Of a DNA stretch of 33,364 bases, positions 7,032 to 15,044 are shown one piece after another. The DNA is taken from positions 1 through 33,364 of IMG/VR virus record IMGVR_UViG_3300005663_000138. The stretch is one strand, 5' to 3'. Under the pieces are notes generated by a model. The model had not been told where the DNA came from. It saw only the letters and a list, made by a program, of their open reading frames with translations, and ran no database searches. Both the position numbers and the translations under genes were made by a program. Position 1 is the stretch's first letter, and every line of letters begins with the position of its first letter. The DNA is from a virus.

Positions 7032-7205
7032 TCGATGACTTGTAAGAGTTCGTGGAGCCGCAGCACCTCAGACAATGGGGATGGCGAAGGCGGTAGAATC
7101 CGCCAGGGACCCGGGACTCTCTCGACCAGGACAGCTAGCCCGGAATGTCGGTGCGAGACCGATAGGCGGCTCCACACTATGACTACAACGCGGGGTGACC
7201 AATGA
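7016..7205 (+). repeat. Direct repeat pair (23 bp, 20 identical) flanking a structured element
   Basis: Copies at 7016-7038 and 7183-7205 share 20 of 23 positions and each contains CGCGGGGTGA followed by ATGA. The left copy is the end of the upstream zinc-protein gene plus a start codon; the right copy ends with the start of the gene at 7202. The 144 nt between them hold the tRNA-like element. A junction-spanning duplication, or insertion between duplicated target sites, would both give this pattern. Confidence 0.8.
7053..7174 (+). ncRNA. tRNA-like structured element (possible degenerate tRNA-Leu or tRNA mimic)
   Basis: The ends TGGAGCCGC (7053-7061) and GCGGCTCCA (7166-7174) pair perfectly over 9 bp, like an extended acceptor stem. 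Directly before the 3' strand lies a T-arm-like hairpin: GTCGG, loop TGCGAGA, CCGAT (7147-7163). It has a 7-nt loop close to TTCGAGA, with T55 changed to G. TGGCGAAGGCGGTAGA at 7082-7097 resembles the D-arm/A-box of tRNA-Leu (TGGCGGAATTGGTAGA). About 20 extra nt separate the acceptor strand from that A-box and no convincing 7-nt anticodon loop exists, so it is not a normal tRNA. An ORF of 56 codons (7035-7205) also spans it, which is the main alternative. Confidence 0.45.
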
Positions 7206-7726
7206 GGACCGTCTACGGCGTCGTGGTGCATCCGGTCTGCGAAGACAAGACCTGTCGGGATCGCAACGTCGACCATGGCCACCGCAAGGAGCCGGAGACG
7301 AAGGCGACGGAGATCGGCTGGTACGATGAGTGCTGGCTGAACGCGCGCAGCAAGCCGCTGTTTCTGCTACGGCTGTTCGGGATACTTGCGTCGATCATCG
7401 CTGCGATGTTCACCGTCGTGACCTGGGTAATCCCCACGCTGAGCATGCTGGAGGCGTTCGGGCTCGCCGGCTGGTACTGGATCGCCTATCGCCGGATGAG
7501 TCGGTCGCGCTGCGTCTCCTGTAGGCAGCTCCCCGAAGCGCACACGCTGTCAGGACGCGGCGTGTCCAACGTGAGTCCGATCCCTCGACCGCCGCCGGGC
7601 CAACCGCCGGCTAGGTCACCACGGTACCGTCCGCGGCTCCATCGTCGGGGCGAGTGCCAAGCATGCGACAACATACGCGCTGACAGGGATCGGCACCTCG
7701 CAACAACGCGGACGGTGGACCCGTGA
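7202..7726 (+). CDS. Membrane protein with cysteine pairs, unknown function
   Basis: This 174-residue protein has a soluble N-terminus of about 55 residues containing CEDKTC and His residues. One or two hydrophobic segments follow (LFGILASIIAAMFTVVTWVI and the adjacent AFGLAGWYWIAY). The C-terminal tail is Pro- and Arg-rich with two CxxC pairs (CVSC, CQAC). The topology suggests an inner-membrane protein with a zinc-binding cytoplasmic tail. No family is recognised. The ATG lies inside the right copy of the direct repeat, so its 5' context was probably remodelled by that duplication. The stop overlaps the next GTG start (GTGA), so the two are likely translated together. Confidence 0.6.
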   Translation: MRTVYGVVVHPVCEDKTCRDRNVDHGHRKEPETKATEIGWYDECWLNARSKPLFLLRLFGILASIIAAMFTVVTWVIPTLSMLEAFGLAGWYWIAYRRMSRSRCVSCRQLPEAHTLSGRGVSNVSPIPRPPPGQPPARSPRYRPRLHRRGECQACDNIRADRDRHLATTRTVDP

Positions 7727-7980
7727 GTGCGCTGTTGCGAGTGTTGAGAGATCGTGGACCGCATACCTGGTTCGGTTGGCTCAACTTCTTGTTGGTCCAG
7801 TGGTTGTTCGTTCGGCTTCAGCGCACCTGTGAGTCAGTGACGACTGGAGGTTTCTCCCTGCCAGGCGTCGATGGGCGCTGGCGGCATGGGAGCTGGAATG
7901 TCATCGGCCCGATCGTTCCGATGACGGGTTGGTGGCAACGTTACATCTGGCTGCTGCCGAAGGGTTGGAGGCTCACCTGA
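7723..7980 (+). CDS. Small Trp-rich protein, unknown function
   Basis: An 85-residue protein rich in Trp and aromatic residues. It has one moderately hydrophobic stretch (WFGWLNFLLVQWLFVRL) that may lie on or in the membrane, and a C-terminal GPIVPMTGWW...GWRLT. No family assignment is possible. It starts with GTG overlapping the stop of the membrane-protein gene upstream and ends TGATG at the start of the SbcD-like gene. It therefore belongs to the same translationally coupled group. The tight overlap on both sides supports it as a real gene. Confidence 0.6.
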   Translation: MSALLRVLRDRGPHTWFGWLNFLLVQWLFVRLQRTCESVTTGGFSLPGVDGRWRHGSWNVIGPIVPMTGWWQRYIWLLPKGWRLT

Positions 7981-9104
7981 TGCGCATCGCTTTTTGCAGT
8001 GATGTTCATATTGGAAATTTCCACAAGTTCGGTGGCGCGATGGAAGTCGGACTGAACGCGCGCTGCCGCGCCGTATGCGATGCGCTCGACCGCGCAGTGG
8101 ACCGCGCGAAACGTCTCGGCTGCGAGGCGTTCTACGTGGCCGGTGATCTGTTCGACTCGACGAAGCCGTCGCCGCAGATGATCGTTCGTGTGCAACACGC
8201 TCTCTCGCAGATGCGGTCCTACGTGATCGTCGGGAACCACGACCAACAATCCTACGACGTTGGCGACAATGCGTGCGGTCCCTTGACCGCGAGCGCGGTC
8301 CGCGTCATCGACCGACCAGCCCTAGTCGGATACGACGAGCACAACGTCGACATCTTTGCGGTACCGTTCCGACCGGGGCCCGCGGAAGACTGGATCGAAG
8401 AAGATGTTGCCGAGGTGAAGGGTCGGGTGCGTACGGGAAGACCAGCCTCCTCTCGTCGCGCGCTCGTCCTTCACCTCGGCCTTTACGAAGACGACGCGAT
8501 GCCGCATTGGGCGAAAGGCTCGAACGATTGCATCCCTCTCTCGTTGCTCCGTGACTTGATGCGGCGGTTCGAGATCGACGCGGTGTTCGCGGGTAACTGG
8601 CACTGGCATAAGAAATGGTCGAAGCCGCGCATCGTTCAGTGCGGAGCGCTCGCGCCGACAGGGTTCGGTGACCTTGGCTTGGCGGGTCACGGCATCGTCG
8701 TCTGGGACACCGACACGTTGGAGACCAAGCACGTCGAGGTTCCGGGTCCGCGATTCATCGACGTCCCGCCACCAGGTCAGCCGTGGAATCTTCAGACCTA
8801 TCGTGATGCGGCAGAAGCGGGGTGTCGGATCTATGCGCGAGCGAAGGTGCCGGCGGACAAGGTGGGCAATCAGGCCGGACACTTCCGCGCTGCCGATCCC
8901 GAGGGCGTGTTGTTCGCAGGCTTCACGGTGCTGCCCGACACGAGCGAGGCCGAAGCTGCGGCACGAACCGCGGCGACCGTTGCGCGCAGTGCTGAGACAC
9001 TGCTCGACGCGCTCACGGGTTTCGTCGGAGAGATGCCGCTCGATGAAGGTGTCGAGCGCGACCGTGTACTCCAACGGTGTAGGTTATACTTGAATACCGA
9101 TTGA
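7980..9104 (+). CDS. SbcD/gp47-like metallophosphoesterase nuclease subunit
   Basis: This 374-residue nuclease subunit corresponds to the Mre11/SbcD/T4 gp47 family, which processes DNA ends with an SMC-like ATPase. The phosphoesterase motifs are in order: DVH (residues 8-10), GDLFD (55-59), GNHD (85-88), LHLG (164-167) and GNWHWH (205-210). All metal ligands appear present. The C-terminal 120 residues are a less conserved capping region. The partner ATPase gene follows at 10337 but is separated by a TnpB element. The last few codons (after TAT TAC-like GGTTATAC at 9082) probably come from the inserted element: excision would give an end LGR-stop overlapping the start of the next gene. Confidence 0.9.
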   Translation: MRIAFCSDVHIGNFHKFGGAMEVGLNARCRAVCDALDRAVDRAKRLGCEAFYVAGDLFDSTKPSPQMIVRVQHALSQMRSYVIVGNHDQQSYDVGDNACGPLTASAVRVIDRPALVGYDEHNVDIFAVPFRPGPAEDWIEEDVAEVKGRVRTGRPASSRRALVLHLGLYEDDAMPHWAKGSNDCIPLSLLRDLMRRFEIDAVFAGNWHWHKKWSKPRIVQCGALAPTGFGDLGLAGHGIVVWDTDTLETKHVEVPGPRFIDVPPPGQPWNLQTYRDAAEAGCRIYARAKVPADKVGNQAGHFRAADPEGVLFAGFTVLPDTSEAEAAARTAATVARSAETLLDALTGFVGEMPLDEGVERDRVLQRCRLYLNTD

Positions 9105-10335
9105 ATTTACGCTATGATATCTGCCGTGAACCGATCGTACCGCTACCGGCTCAAGCCGACGCGGAGGCAGGCCCGCGCTCTCATGGCGTGGCTTGCGATG
9201 ACGCGCGAACTCTACAATGCCGCGCTCCAGGAGCGTCGAGACGCCTGGAAGAAGTGTGGGGTATCTGTCTCGATGTACGACCAATCGCGCGCGCTTGCGG
9301 AGGTCCGAGACGCGCGTCCCGAGTTTCGTCGGGTACCTGTCGTAGTATTGCGCGGTGCGCTGCGGCGTCTTAACGGTGCCTTTGGTGCCTTCTTCAATCG
9401 CGTGAAGGTTGGGGAAAAGCCTGGCTTCCCACGTTTCAAGGGTGCGCATCGGTTCAACACGATCAGCATCGACGATCTTAGGAAACGTAATCCGCTCGAC
9501 ACTGATCGGCGTCGGCTCGCTATTCCGATGCTCGGAAAAGTCAAGATCGATATTCATCGCCCAATGGAAGGTGCGCCAAAGACGATGCGGCTCACGCTCG
9601 ACAACGGACGCTGGTATGCCTCGATTCAGTGCGTTGACGTTCCAACGAAACCGCTAGCACCCGCTGGTCACGAGGTTGGTGTTGATCTTGGACTCAGGTC
9701 GTTTGCGGTCACGAGCGATGGCGAAGTGTTCGAGAACCCGCGTGTTCTACGTCGAGCGGAGAACGCGGTAAGCCGAGCGCAGCGCCGGGTATCAAAGAAA
9801 AGGCGGGGTGGTCGCAACCGTCGGAAGGCCGCGCAGCGACTCGCGCGACGTCACGGTCAACTTTGCAATACGCGCCGCGAGCACCATATCCAAGTAGCTC
9901 GCGCACTCGTTGCTACGAATGATCTGATCTGTGTCGAAGCTCTGAACATCAAAGGTCTCGCCCGATCGAGGCTGTCGAAATCTGTCTATGATGTTGGTTG
10001 GGGAAGTTTCCTCGGATGGTTACGTACGAAAGCGGAAGAAGCTGCGCGCGTGGTCGTGGAAGTGAACCCTGCCGGGACATCGCAAACTTGTAGCGCGTGT
10101 GGCGATGAGGTCCGCAAGAGCCTCGCCGTTCGCGTCCATCGTTGTCCGTGCGGACTTGTGGTGGACCGTGATGAGAACGCGGCGCTCAACATCCTAGCGG
10201 CCGGTAGGGCCGTGCGGCGAGAGGCGCTCCGAAGTAAGGGGACCTCTGCGACCCGCGAAGTTCGAGTCAGGACCACACGATCGGTTCACGCCTCAAATGG
10301 TTCTGGCGTTACATAGGACATTGCACAGGTTATAC
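9090..10335 (+). mobile_element. Lone TnpB (IS605/IS1341-type) insertion between sbcD and sbcC
   Basis: The nine bases AGGTTATAC occur at 9081-9089 and again at 10327-10335, just outside and just inside the two ends of a block holding only tnpB. There is no TnpA transposase, as in IS1341-type elements. Joining the two copies recreates a normal overlap between sbcD (ending LGR-stop) and the TTG start of sbcC, which argues that this is an insertion into a contiguous operon. IS605-type elements insert next to a short target motif, here apparently TTATAC. The exact ends are an inference; the guide RNA, if present, would overlap the 3' end of tnpB. Confidence 0.75.
9114..10316 (+). CDS. tnpB: TnpB RNA-guided nuclease (IS605 family, OrfB)
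   Basis: This 400-residue TnpB is the transposon-encoded RNA-guided DNA nuclease related to Cas12. The start (NRSYRYRLKPTRRQ) is the family N-terminus. The RuvC-type catalytic residues are visible: Asp in GVDLGLRSFAV (about 191), Glu in ICVEALNIKGL (about 275) and Asp in DRDENAALNI (about 353). The zinc finger CSAC...CPCG lies between the last two. All key residues are intact, so it is probably active. ATG 9114 was chosen; GTG 9126 is an alternative closer to the usual start, and neither has a good ribosome binding site. Only 20 nt follow the stop before the presumed right end. Confidence 0.93.
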   Translation: MISAVNRSYRYRLKPTRRQARALMAWLAMTRELYNAALQERRDAWKKCGVSVSMYDQSRALAEVRDARPEFRRVPVVVLRGALRRLNGAFGAFFNRVKVGEKPGFPRFKGAHRFNTISIDDLRKRNPLDTDRRRLAIPMLGKVKIDIHRPMEGAPKTMRLTLDNGRWYASIQCVDVPTKPLAPAGHEVGVDLGLRSFAVTSDGEVFENPRVLRRAENAVSRAQRRVSKKRRGGRNRRKAAQRLARRHGQLCNTRREHHIQVARALVATNDLICVEALNIKGLARSRLSKSVYDVGWGSFLGWLRTKAEEAARVVVEVNPAGTSQTCSACGDEVRKSLAVRVHRCPCGLVVDRDENAALNILAAGRAVRREALRSKGTSATREVRVRTTRSVHASNGSGVT

Positions 10336-10336
10336 C

Positions 10337-11944
10337 TTGGACGTTAGAGAGATCCGACTCAAGAACTTCATGGTCCACGACGACCGGACGTTCACGCTCC
10401 CGTCTGCGGGCGTTGTCCTTGTGACCGGTCCGAACGGCTCAGGGAAGTCGTCTCTCATCGAGGCCGTCGCCACCTGCCTCTGGGGTAAGACGCTGCGCGG
10501 TACGTTGCCATGGCGTGACGAGGCGGGCGAGGTCAGCGTCGCGACGGACATCGTGGAGGTGTTGCGCACACGTAAGGGCAGGAAGACGCAGCTCGCGTTC
10601 TCGTTGCCCGACGGCGAATTCCACGAGAAGTTTGACACGATGACCAAGGCGCAGGAGGCGCTCGACCCGATCGTTGGCGCGTTCAAGGTCTGGCAACGGA
10701 CTCAGGTCTTCTCGTCGCAGGACGTCGCACACTTCACGCTCGCGACGGACGGCGAACGCAAGCGTCTCCTCGAATCGATCCTCGGCCTCGAACAGTTCGA
10801 CGAAGCGCTGGGCTACTGCCGCACCGACTTTCGTACCGCGACCAAGGGGTCCGACGCGAAGCAGCGGGAGCTTGCCGTCCTCGAAGAGCGTCGATACCAG
10901 ATCGAGCAAGCTGTGCTGCAGGCACGGGAGACCCTCGCGGATGTCGCGGAGGTCGTCAATGCTACCGAACTCGAATCGAAGATCGCGCGTCTGCGCAAGG
11001 CGGGCATCAAGTGCACCGAAGAGATCAGGGCTTGCAACAAACACCTCGCGGAGTGCGAGCGCGTTGGCGACGAAGCAGACGCGCAGGCATCGGTCTACGA
11101 GCGCGCGTTTGCGAAGCTCGGGGCGGAGTGTCCGACGTGCCTGCGTCCCGTCACCGACCAAGACCGCGTGACGGTGCGCGGGAAGGTCACGGTGCTACGT
11201 GAGAACGCCACAGAGTCGCGAGCGGCAGTCGAAGACAAGCTCGTCACGATGCGCGAGAACCTCGACGAGCTGCGCGGCGAACTTGAAACGACCCGCGGTC
11301 GGCGTGAGGAACTCTCCAGGTCGCTCGCGGTCGCGAAGACAAAGAGCGCGAACCGTGCGAGCGCGGAGCGCGGGTTGAGGAAAGCGGAGACCACGCTGAC
11401 CGAAGCCGAGGAGGCGCTGAACGCAGCGACCGTGACCGCTGCTACCTTCGCAGCGGAGGCCGCAGAGCTGGAGGCGTGCGAGCGTGTCCTCGGTCTGAAA
11501 GGCGTCCGGTCGCACGTGCTCGGCGAGGCGCTGTCGGGAATCGAAGCGGTCGCGAACGGATGGCTGGCTCGCATCGCGGGCTCGGGACTCCAACTCTCGC
11601 TCAAGCCTTACGGTGAGAAGAAGTCGGGTGGCGTTCGGGACTCGATCAGTCTTGAGGTCACAGGAGCCGGCGGCGGGTACGGATACCAAGGCGCGTCGGG
11701 TGGGGAGCGTCGGCGGATCGACGTCGCGCTCCTGTTCGCCCTCGCGGAGATCGCGGGCGCGGCCCACGGTCAGAAGCGGGGCACGCTGTTTTTTGACGAA
11801 GTTCTGGACTCACTCGATACGGCAGGTGTCGGCGCGGTCGTCGAAGCACTCGATGAACTCGCCAGTGCCCGCGCCGTCGTGGTCATCTCTCACAACGAAG
11901 ACCTCGCCGATCGACTCGCTGGAGCGACTCGGATCCAGCTCTGA
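10337..11944 (+). CDS. SbcC/gp46-like SMC ATPase subunit
   Basis: This 535-residue ATPase is the partner of the SbcD-like nuclease. Walker A is GPNGSGKSS (31-39). A long coiled coil is interrupted by a zinc hook CPTC (265-268), which dimerises such proteins. The ABC signature GASGGERRR is near 452-460, Walker B is GTLFFDEVLDSLD (482-494) and the H-loop is ISHNED (517-522). The coiled coil is short, as in T4 gp46. The start is TTG 10337; no better start is available, and the TnpB insertion ends one base upstream. Its original translation probably depended on overlap with sbcD, so the insertion may have changed coupling. Confidence 0.93.
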   Translation: MDVREIRLKNFMVHDDRTFTLPSAGVVLVTGPNGSGKSSLIEAVATCLWGKTLRGTLPWRDEAGEVSVATDIVEVLRTRKGRKTQLAFSLPDGEFHEKFDTMTKAQEALDPIVGAFKVWQRTQVFSSQDVAHFTLATDGERKRLLESILGLEQFDEALGYCRTDFRTATKGSDAKQRELAVLEERRYQIEQAVLQARETLADVAEVVNATELESKIARLRKAGIKCTEEIRACNKHLAECERVGDEADAQASVYERAFAKLGAECPTCLRPVTDQDRVTVRGKVTVLRENATESRAAVEDKLVTMRENLDELRGELETTRGRREELSRSLAVAKTKSANRASAERGLRKAETTLTEAEEALNAATVTAATFAAEAAELEACERVLGLKGVRSHVLGEALSGIEAVANGWLARIAGSGLQLSLKPYGEKKSGGVRDSISLEVTGAGGGYGYQGASGGERRRIDVALLFALAEIAGAAHGQKRGTLFFDEVLDSLDTAGVGAVVEALDELASARAVVVISHNEDLADRLAGATRIQL

Positions 11945-11986
11945 GTTAGATTCCTTATGTCTGCTACCTGTGCTAGTGTCACTCGC

Positions 11987-13528
11987 ATGGTCGACCGGGA
12001 AGCAGCCGCCGCGTCGGTCCACCGGCTGCTCGTAGCAGTCGGCGAAGACCCGAAACGCGAGGGCCTGCAAAGAACGCCCGAGCGCGTCGCTCGGGCTTAT
12101 GAAGAGCTGCTCGCCGGGTACAAGCAGGACCCGAAGAAGATTCTCGGACGCGACTTCTCCTCCGAGGGTTACGACGAGATGATCGCGTTGCAGGAGATCG
12201 ACTTCTACTCACTGTGTGTTCCATCACGGCAACTAATCAATGTCGTAGGTGGCGCCAAGCGCGCCTCACAGGTTGAAGTTGGTGATAGGTTTTGGACCCT
12301 TCGGGAAGGCAGGTGCGTTGAAACGAAGGTCGCATCAGTTACATCGCGCAAGACACGCGAGATTGTCGAGGTCGAAACTGAAGCTAGTAGTTTTCGTGTC
12401 ACGCCAGACCACCCGCTCGCGACTCCTGATGGGTGGTGCGAGGCTAAGGATCTAGCAGGACGAAAGATTGAGTGGACGCCACCCCGAAGCCTTTGCAGGC
12501 GTCGCTATCCACCCGAGGTCGGTTACGCTTTGGGGTACACGATTGGAGCAACGTGTTCGGATGGCTCTGTCGGGGAACGTAGTCTTTCGCTTGTAGTGAA
12601 CGACGAGAACTTTGCATCGAAGTACGCAACAACCTTGGAGCAGGCGTTTGGCATTGAGGCCGAAGTCGAAGCAGTGTCTCGACCCTCGGGTTTCACTGGT
12701 CGTGATACTCCAGGCTTCCGGGTGAGGGTTGTGTCGAGCTACCTTGCTGACCTATTCAGGTTGTGGCTCGGCGGTGATGCCCATCATATGCGTCAAAACT
12801 TTCCCCGCGTCGTGTTGTCATCGTTCGGCACGATGCAAGGTTTCATCGACGGCTACATCGACGGAGATGGTTTCCCACGGAAGGATCAGCCTGGCTCGCT
12901 CGTCGTTAGCGGCAATGCTGACTTCCTTGCAGAATTTGCGAAGGTAATCGAAGCAAGATTCACCGCACAAAAGGGCGCTTCCCAACTGTACATTAGCGAT
13001 CGATGGTGGCAACGCGGGTGGTACGGCCGACACGGCTTTGAGCAGGAGTGTCACCGCACGGACTTGGTCGAGAGTCGTTGGGTAGATGTTCGGGCAGTAC
13101 GGTGTCTGCCCGAGCCACAAAAACCGTACACCGTTTATAGTTTTGTTTGCGAGCCCCACCCAACATTCCTCATCGCAGGTCACTTGGCGCACAACTGTGA
13201 ACACCACCTGCTGCCGTTCCACGGGACCGCGACGGTGGTCTACTTGCCCGGCGAGCGTGTCGTCGGTATCTCGAAGCTCGCTCGACTCGTTGAATGCTAC
13301 GCACGTCGGCTCCAGATCCAGGAGCGAATGACCAAACAGATTGCCGATGCGCTGCACGTCCACCTCGAACCGAAGGGGTGGGGCGTCACCGTCTCCGCGC
13401 AGCATCTCTGTATGGCAGCGCGCGGCGTCGGGAAGCATCGTTCGACAATGACGACAACTGCTTTGGGCGGCGTCTTCAAGGACGACCCCATGGTGCGGCA
13501 GGAGTTCCTGCGACTCGCGAGCCTATGA
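11987..13528 (+). CDS. folE: GTP cyclohydrolase I (FolE) interrupted by an intein
   Basis: It converts GTP to dihydroneopterin triphosphate, the first step towards preQ0. Without the intein it is 186 residues, normal for FolE. The N-terminal part ([22 protein letters not shown]) is followed by the zinc and active-site segment, rebuilt by splicing as DFYSL joined to [10 protein letters not shown]. The second zinc Cys is in [12 protein letters not shown]. All catalytic residues are present. I chose ATG 11987 (MVDREAA) since FolE proteins start close to here; ATG 11957 would add ten unlikely residues. No clear ribosome binding site is seen, while TGTGCTAGTGT about 8 nt upstream resembles an extended -10, so a leaderless transcript is possible. 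The stop overlaps the aminotransferase start (ATGA). Confidence 0.95.
   Translation: MVDREAAAASVHRLLVAVGEDPKREGLQRTPERVARAYEELLAGYKQDPKKILGRDFSSEGYDEMIALQEIDFYSLCVPSRQLINVVGGAKRASQVEVGDRFWTLREGRCVETKVASVTSRKTREIVEVETEASSFRVTPDHPLATPDGWCEAKDLAGRKIEWTPPRSLCRRRYPPEVGYALGYTIGATCSDGSVGERSLSLVVNDENFASKYATTLEQAFGIEAEVEAVSRPSGFTGRDTPGFRVRVVSSYLADLFRLWLGGDAHHMRQNFPRVVLSSFGTMQGFIDGYIDGDGFPRKDQPGSLVVSGNADFLAEFAKVIEARFTAQKGASQLYISDRWWQRGWYGRHGFEQECHRTDLVESRWVDVRAVRCLPEPQKPYTVYSFVCEPHPTFLIAGHLAHNCEHHLLPFHGTATVVYLPGERVVGISKLARLVECYARRLQIQERMTKQIADALHVHLEPKGWGVTVSAQHLCMAARGVGKHRSTMTTTALGGVFKDDPMVRQEFLRLASL
12215..13195 (+). other. Intein with LAGLIDADG endonuclease directly before the zinc cysteine of FolE
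   Basis: This 327-residue in-frame insertion begins with Cys ([13 protein letters not shown]). It has block B TPDHPL and ends LAHN before extein Cys, all canonical for a class 1 intein. Endonuclease motifs are [14 protein letters not shown] and [11 protein letters not shown]; the second is a clear LAGLIDADG match and the first is diverged. The +1 residue needed for splicing is the same Cys that binds the catalytic zinc in FolE, so the site is both essential and conserved. Base use is slightly more AT-rich than the exteins, consistent with separate acquisition. Confidence 0.95.
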
Positions 13529-14394
13529 CGAACCTTGGACCAAACGCGCGGTCTCACTCGGGGTCCGCTCAATCGTTCCACCACCGGTCGCCGGAGTACG
13601 CGGGGTTGCTGTACTCGCTTGAAGAGACGTTCCGCGAGAAGTTCAATGTACGTCCATCCTCTTCGGTACTGTTCCTGACCGGGAGTGGGTCGCTTGCGAA
13701 CGAGGCGGTCGCGGCAAGCCTCACCGTGCCGCTGTACGTGAGTGGCGTGCAGTACGAGTTCGGCTCTCGGCTTCAGCGGTACCTGCGCGCCCACGACAAC
13801 CTCGACGACCGGGTCGCAGGTCGCCACGCTTGGGTCGGCTACGAGACCAGCGCGTCGCTGAAGATGTCGGGGCCGCCGAGTGCACAGTTCACCTTCGTGG
13901 ACATGGTCTCCGCGTTCCCGTACTACCTACCCGATCCGTCGTGGGATATCTGGACGACCGTGAGCAGCAAGCAGCTTGGTGCCCTCCCGGTCATCGGCAT
14001 CGTAGTCGTTGCCGAGCGCGCGTGGCAGCACTTGCTCAAGGAGTCCGAGGCGTACTCCTATCTCAACCTCGCACGCTATCGTGCGTACCAGGCTCTCGGT
14101 CAGCCGCCACACACTCCGGCAATCCCCCTCTTGTACGACCTGCTGACCACGCTGAGCGAGTTCGATCGCGACGTACTTGTGGCACAGATCGACCGTCGCA
14201 GGTCGCTGCTCGCTGAGGTCGTTCCGCCGGAGCACAACATAGGGAAAGGACCCGTGTTCACGATTGCGGATGTCGTGCGCGCCGAAGTTGTGCAGAGGTT
14301 CGGATTGTACCCCGGCAAGAACTGTTGGCAGGTCTTCCTCTGGTCGGGAGAGGACGATGACTACGACGAGCTGCGGAGGGAGCTGCAACGATGA
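13525..14394 (+). CDS. Class V (PLP-dependent) aminotransferase in the deazaguanine operon
   Basis: This 289-residue protein has the hallmarks of class V fold-type I aminotransferases (alanine-glyoxylate or serine-type). In order: FHHRSPEY near the N-terminus, [11 protein letters not shown], an ETS-like segment (YETSASL), the cofactor aspartate in FVDMVSAFP, and the PLP lysine in [16 protein letters not shown]. The [26 protein letters not shown] stretch matches the family's substrate-site helix and TPA motif. It is about 60-90 residues shorter than bacterial relatives, mostly in loops and the small domain. It overlaps folE and queC by ATGA at both ends, so it is made with the preQ0 enzymes. 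A role in altering the 7-deazaguanine side chain is possible but unproven. Confidence 0.8.
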   Translation: MTNLGPNARSHSGSAQSFHHRSPEYAGLLYSLEETFREKFNVRPSSSVLFLTGSGSLANEAVAASLTVPLYVSGVQYEFGSRLQRYLRAHDNLDDRVAGRHAWVGYETSASLKMSGPPSAQFTFVDMVSAFPYYLPDPSWDIWTTVSSKQLGALPVIGIVVVAERAWQHLLKESEAYSYLNLARYRAYQALGQPPHTPAIPLLYDLLTTLSEFDRDVLVAQIDRRRSLLAEVVPPEHNIGKGPVFTIADVVRAEVVQRFGLYPGKNCWQVFLWSGEDDDYDELRRELQR

Positions 14395-15044
14395 CAACGG
14401 CCGTCTGCGAATTGTCGGGTGGGTACGACAGCGCGTTGTCCACGCTGCTCGCCCTTCGGAAGTACGATTCCGTGTTCGGCGTCTTCACGAACTACGGACA
14501 GGTCTACGCCGAGCAGGAGCGTGCGAGTGCGGAGTACCTCGCGGAGTGGTTCACGCGCTACCCGTCGTGGCGCGGACTGACCCGCTTGAAATGCACGCTC
14601 AGTCAGGCGCTCCCTGACCAGAGCGACAGCCCATACATCCCCGTTCGCAACCTCGTGCTCGGTACCCTCTCGGCAAACTTCGCCCAGGCCCACGGAGCGA
14701 ACGTGGTTGTGGTCGGTAGCAAGACCACGGAGTACCGGCCCGACGATCCCTACTGCTGGTACGATTGTACCACGGAGTTCTACGAAGGGATGGGTGCGCT
14801 CGTTTCTCTCGCGGCTGAGGCGGGGCACGAGATCAGGTACGAGCAGTCGCTCATTCTCGACGGCCAACCGCTGACGAAAGCCCAGGTCCTCGAAGCGTTG
14901 ATCGACGAGGGCATCGCGCTCATCAAGCTCTGGAACTGTTACGAGGCGGGCGAGCGCCCGTGTCAGAAGTGCTTTCACTGCCTCGACATGCGCAAGACGT
15001 TGGAAGGCATGGGTCAGCTCACGCGATTCGAGGGTTGGTGGTGA
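14391..15044 (+). CDS. queC: 7-cyano-7-deazaguanine synthase (QueC)
   Basis: This enzyme converts 7-carboxy-7-deazaguanine to preQ0 using ATP and ammonia. The 217-residue protein has the PP-loop SGGYDSA (9-15), the segment YIPVRNLVLGTLSANFA that lines the active site, and the zinc site C183, C191, C194, C197 (WNCYE...CQKCFHC). All are expected for QueC, and length is normal. Start and stop overlap the flanking genes (ATGA and GTGA), so translation is coupled. No GAT amidotransferase domain is fused, so conversion of preQ0 to the archaeosine-type base by a Gat-QueC is not indicated. Confidence 0.95.
   Translation: MTTAVCELSGGYDSALSTLLALRKYDSVFGVFTNYGQVYAEQERASAEYLAEWFTRYPSWRGLTRLKCTLSQALPDQSDSPYIPVRNLVLGTLSANFAQAHGANVVVVGSKTTEYRPDDPYCWYDCTTEFYEGMGALVSLAAEAGHEIRYEQSLILDGQPLTKAQVLEALIDEGIALIKLWNCYEAGERPCQKCFHCLDMRKTLEGMGQLTRFEGWW

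Noticed and set aside
7082-7174. A standard tRNA gene
   Set aside because: The acceptor-like strand is not next to the A-box, no 7-nt anticodon loop is found, and T-loop position 55 is G instead of T.
7035-7205. A 56-codon ORF (MTCKSSWSRS...) that covers the tRNA-like element and overlaps the next start as ATGA
   Set aside because: Codon third positions are less GC-rich than in neighbouring genes and the sequence is full of Ser, Thr and Arg in no clear pattern. The RNA-like stems explain the region better, although coding cannot be excluded.
13294-13524. A 77-codon extension upstream of the aminotransferase ATG
   Set aside because: It lies over the conserved FolE C-terminus in another frame and is Arg/Ala-rich; the ATGA overlap at 13525 is the natural start.
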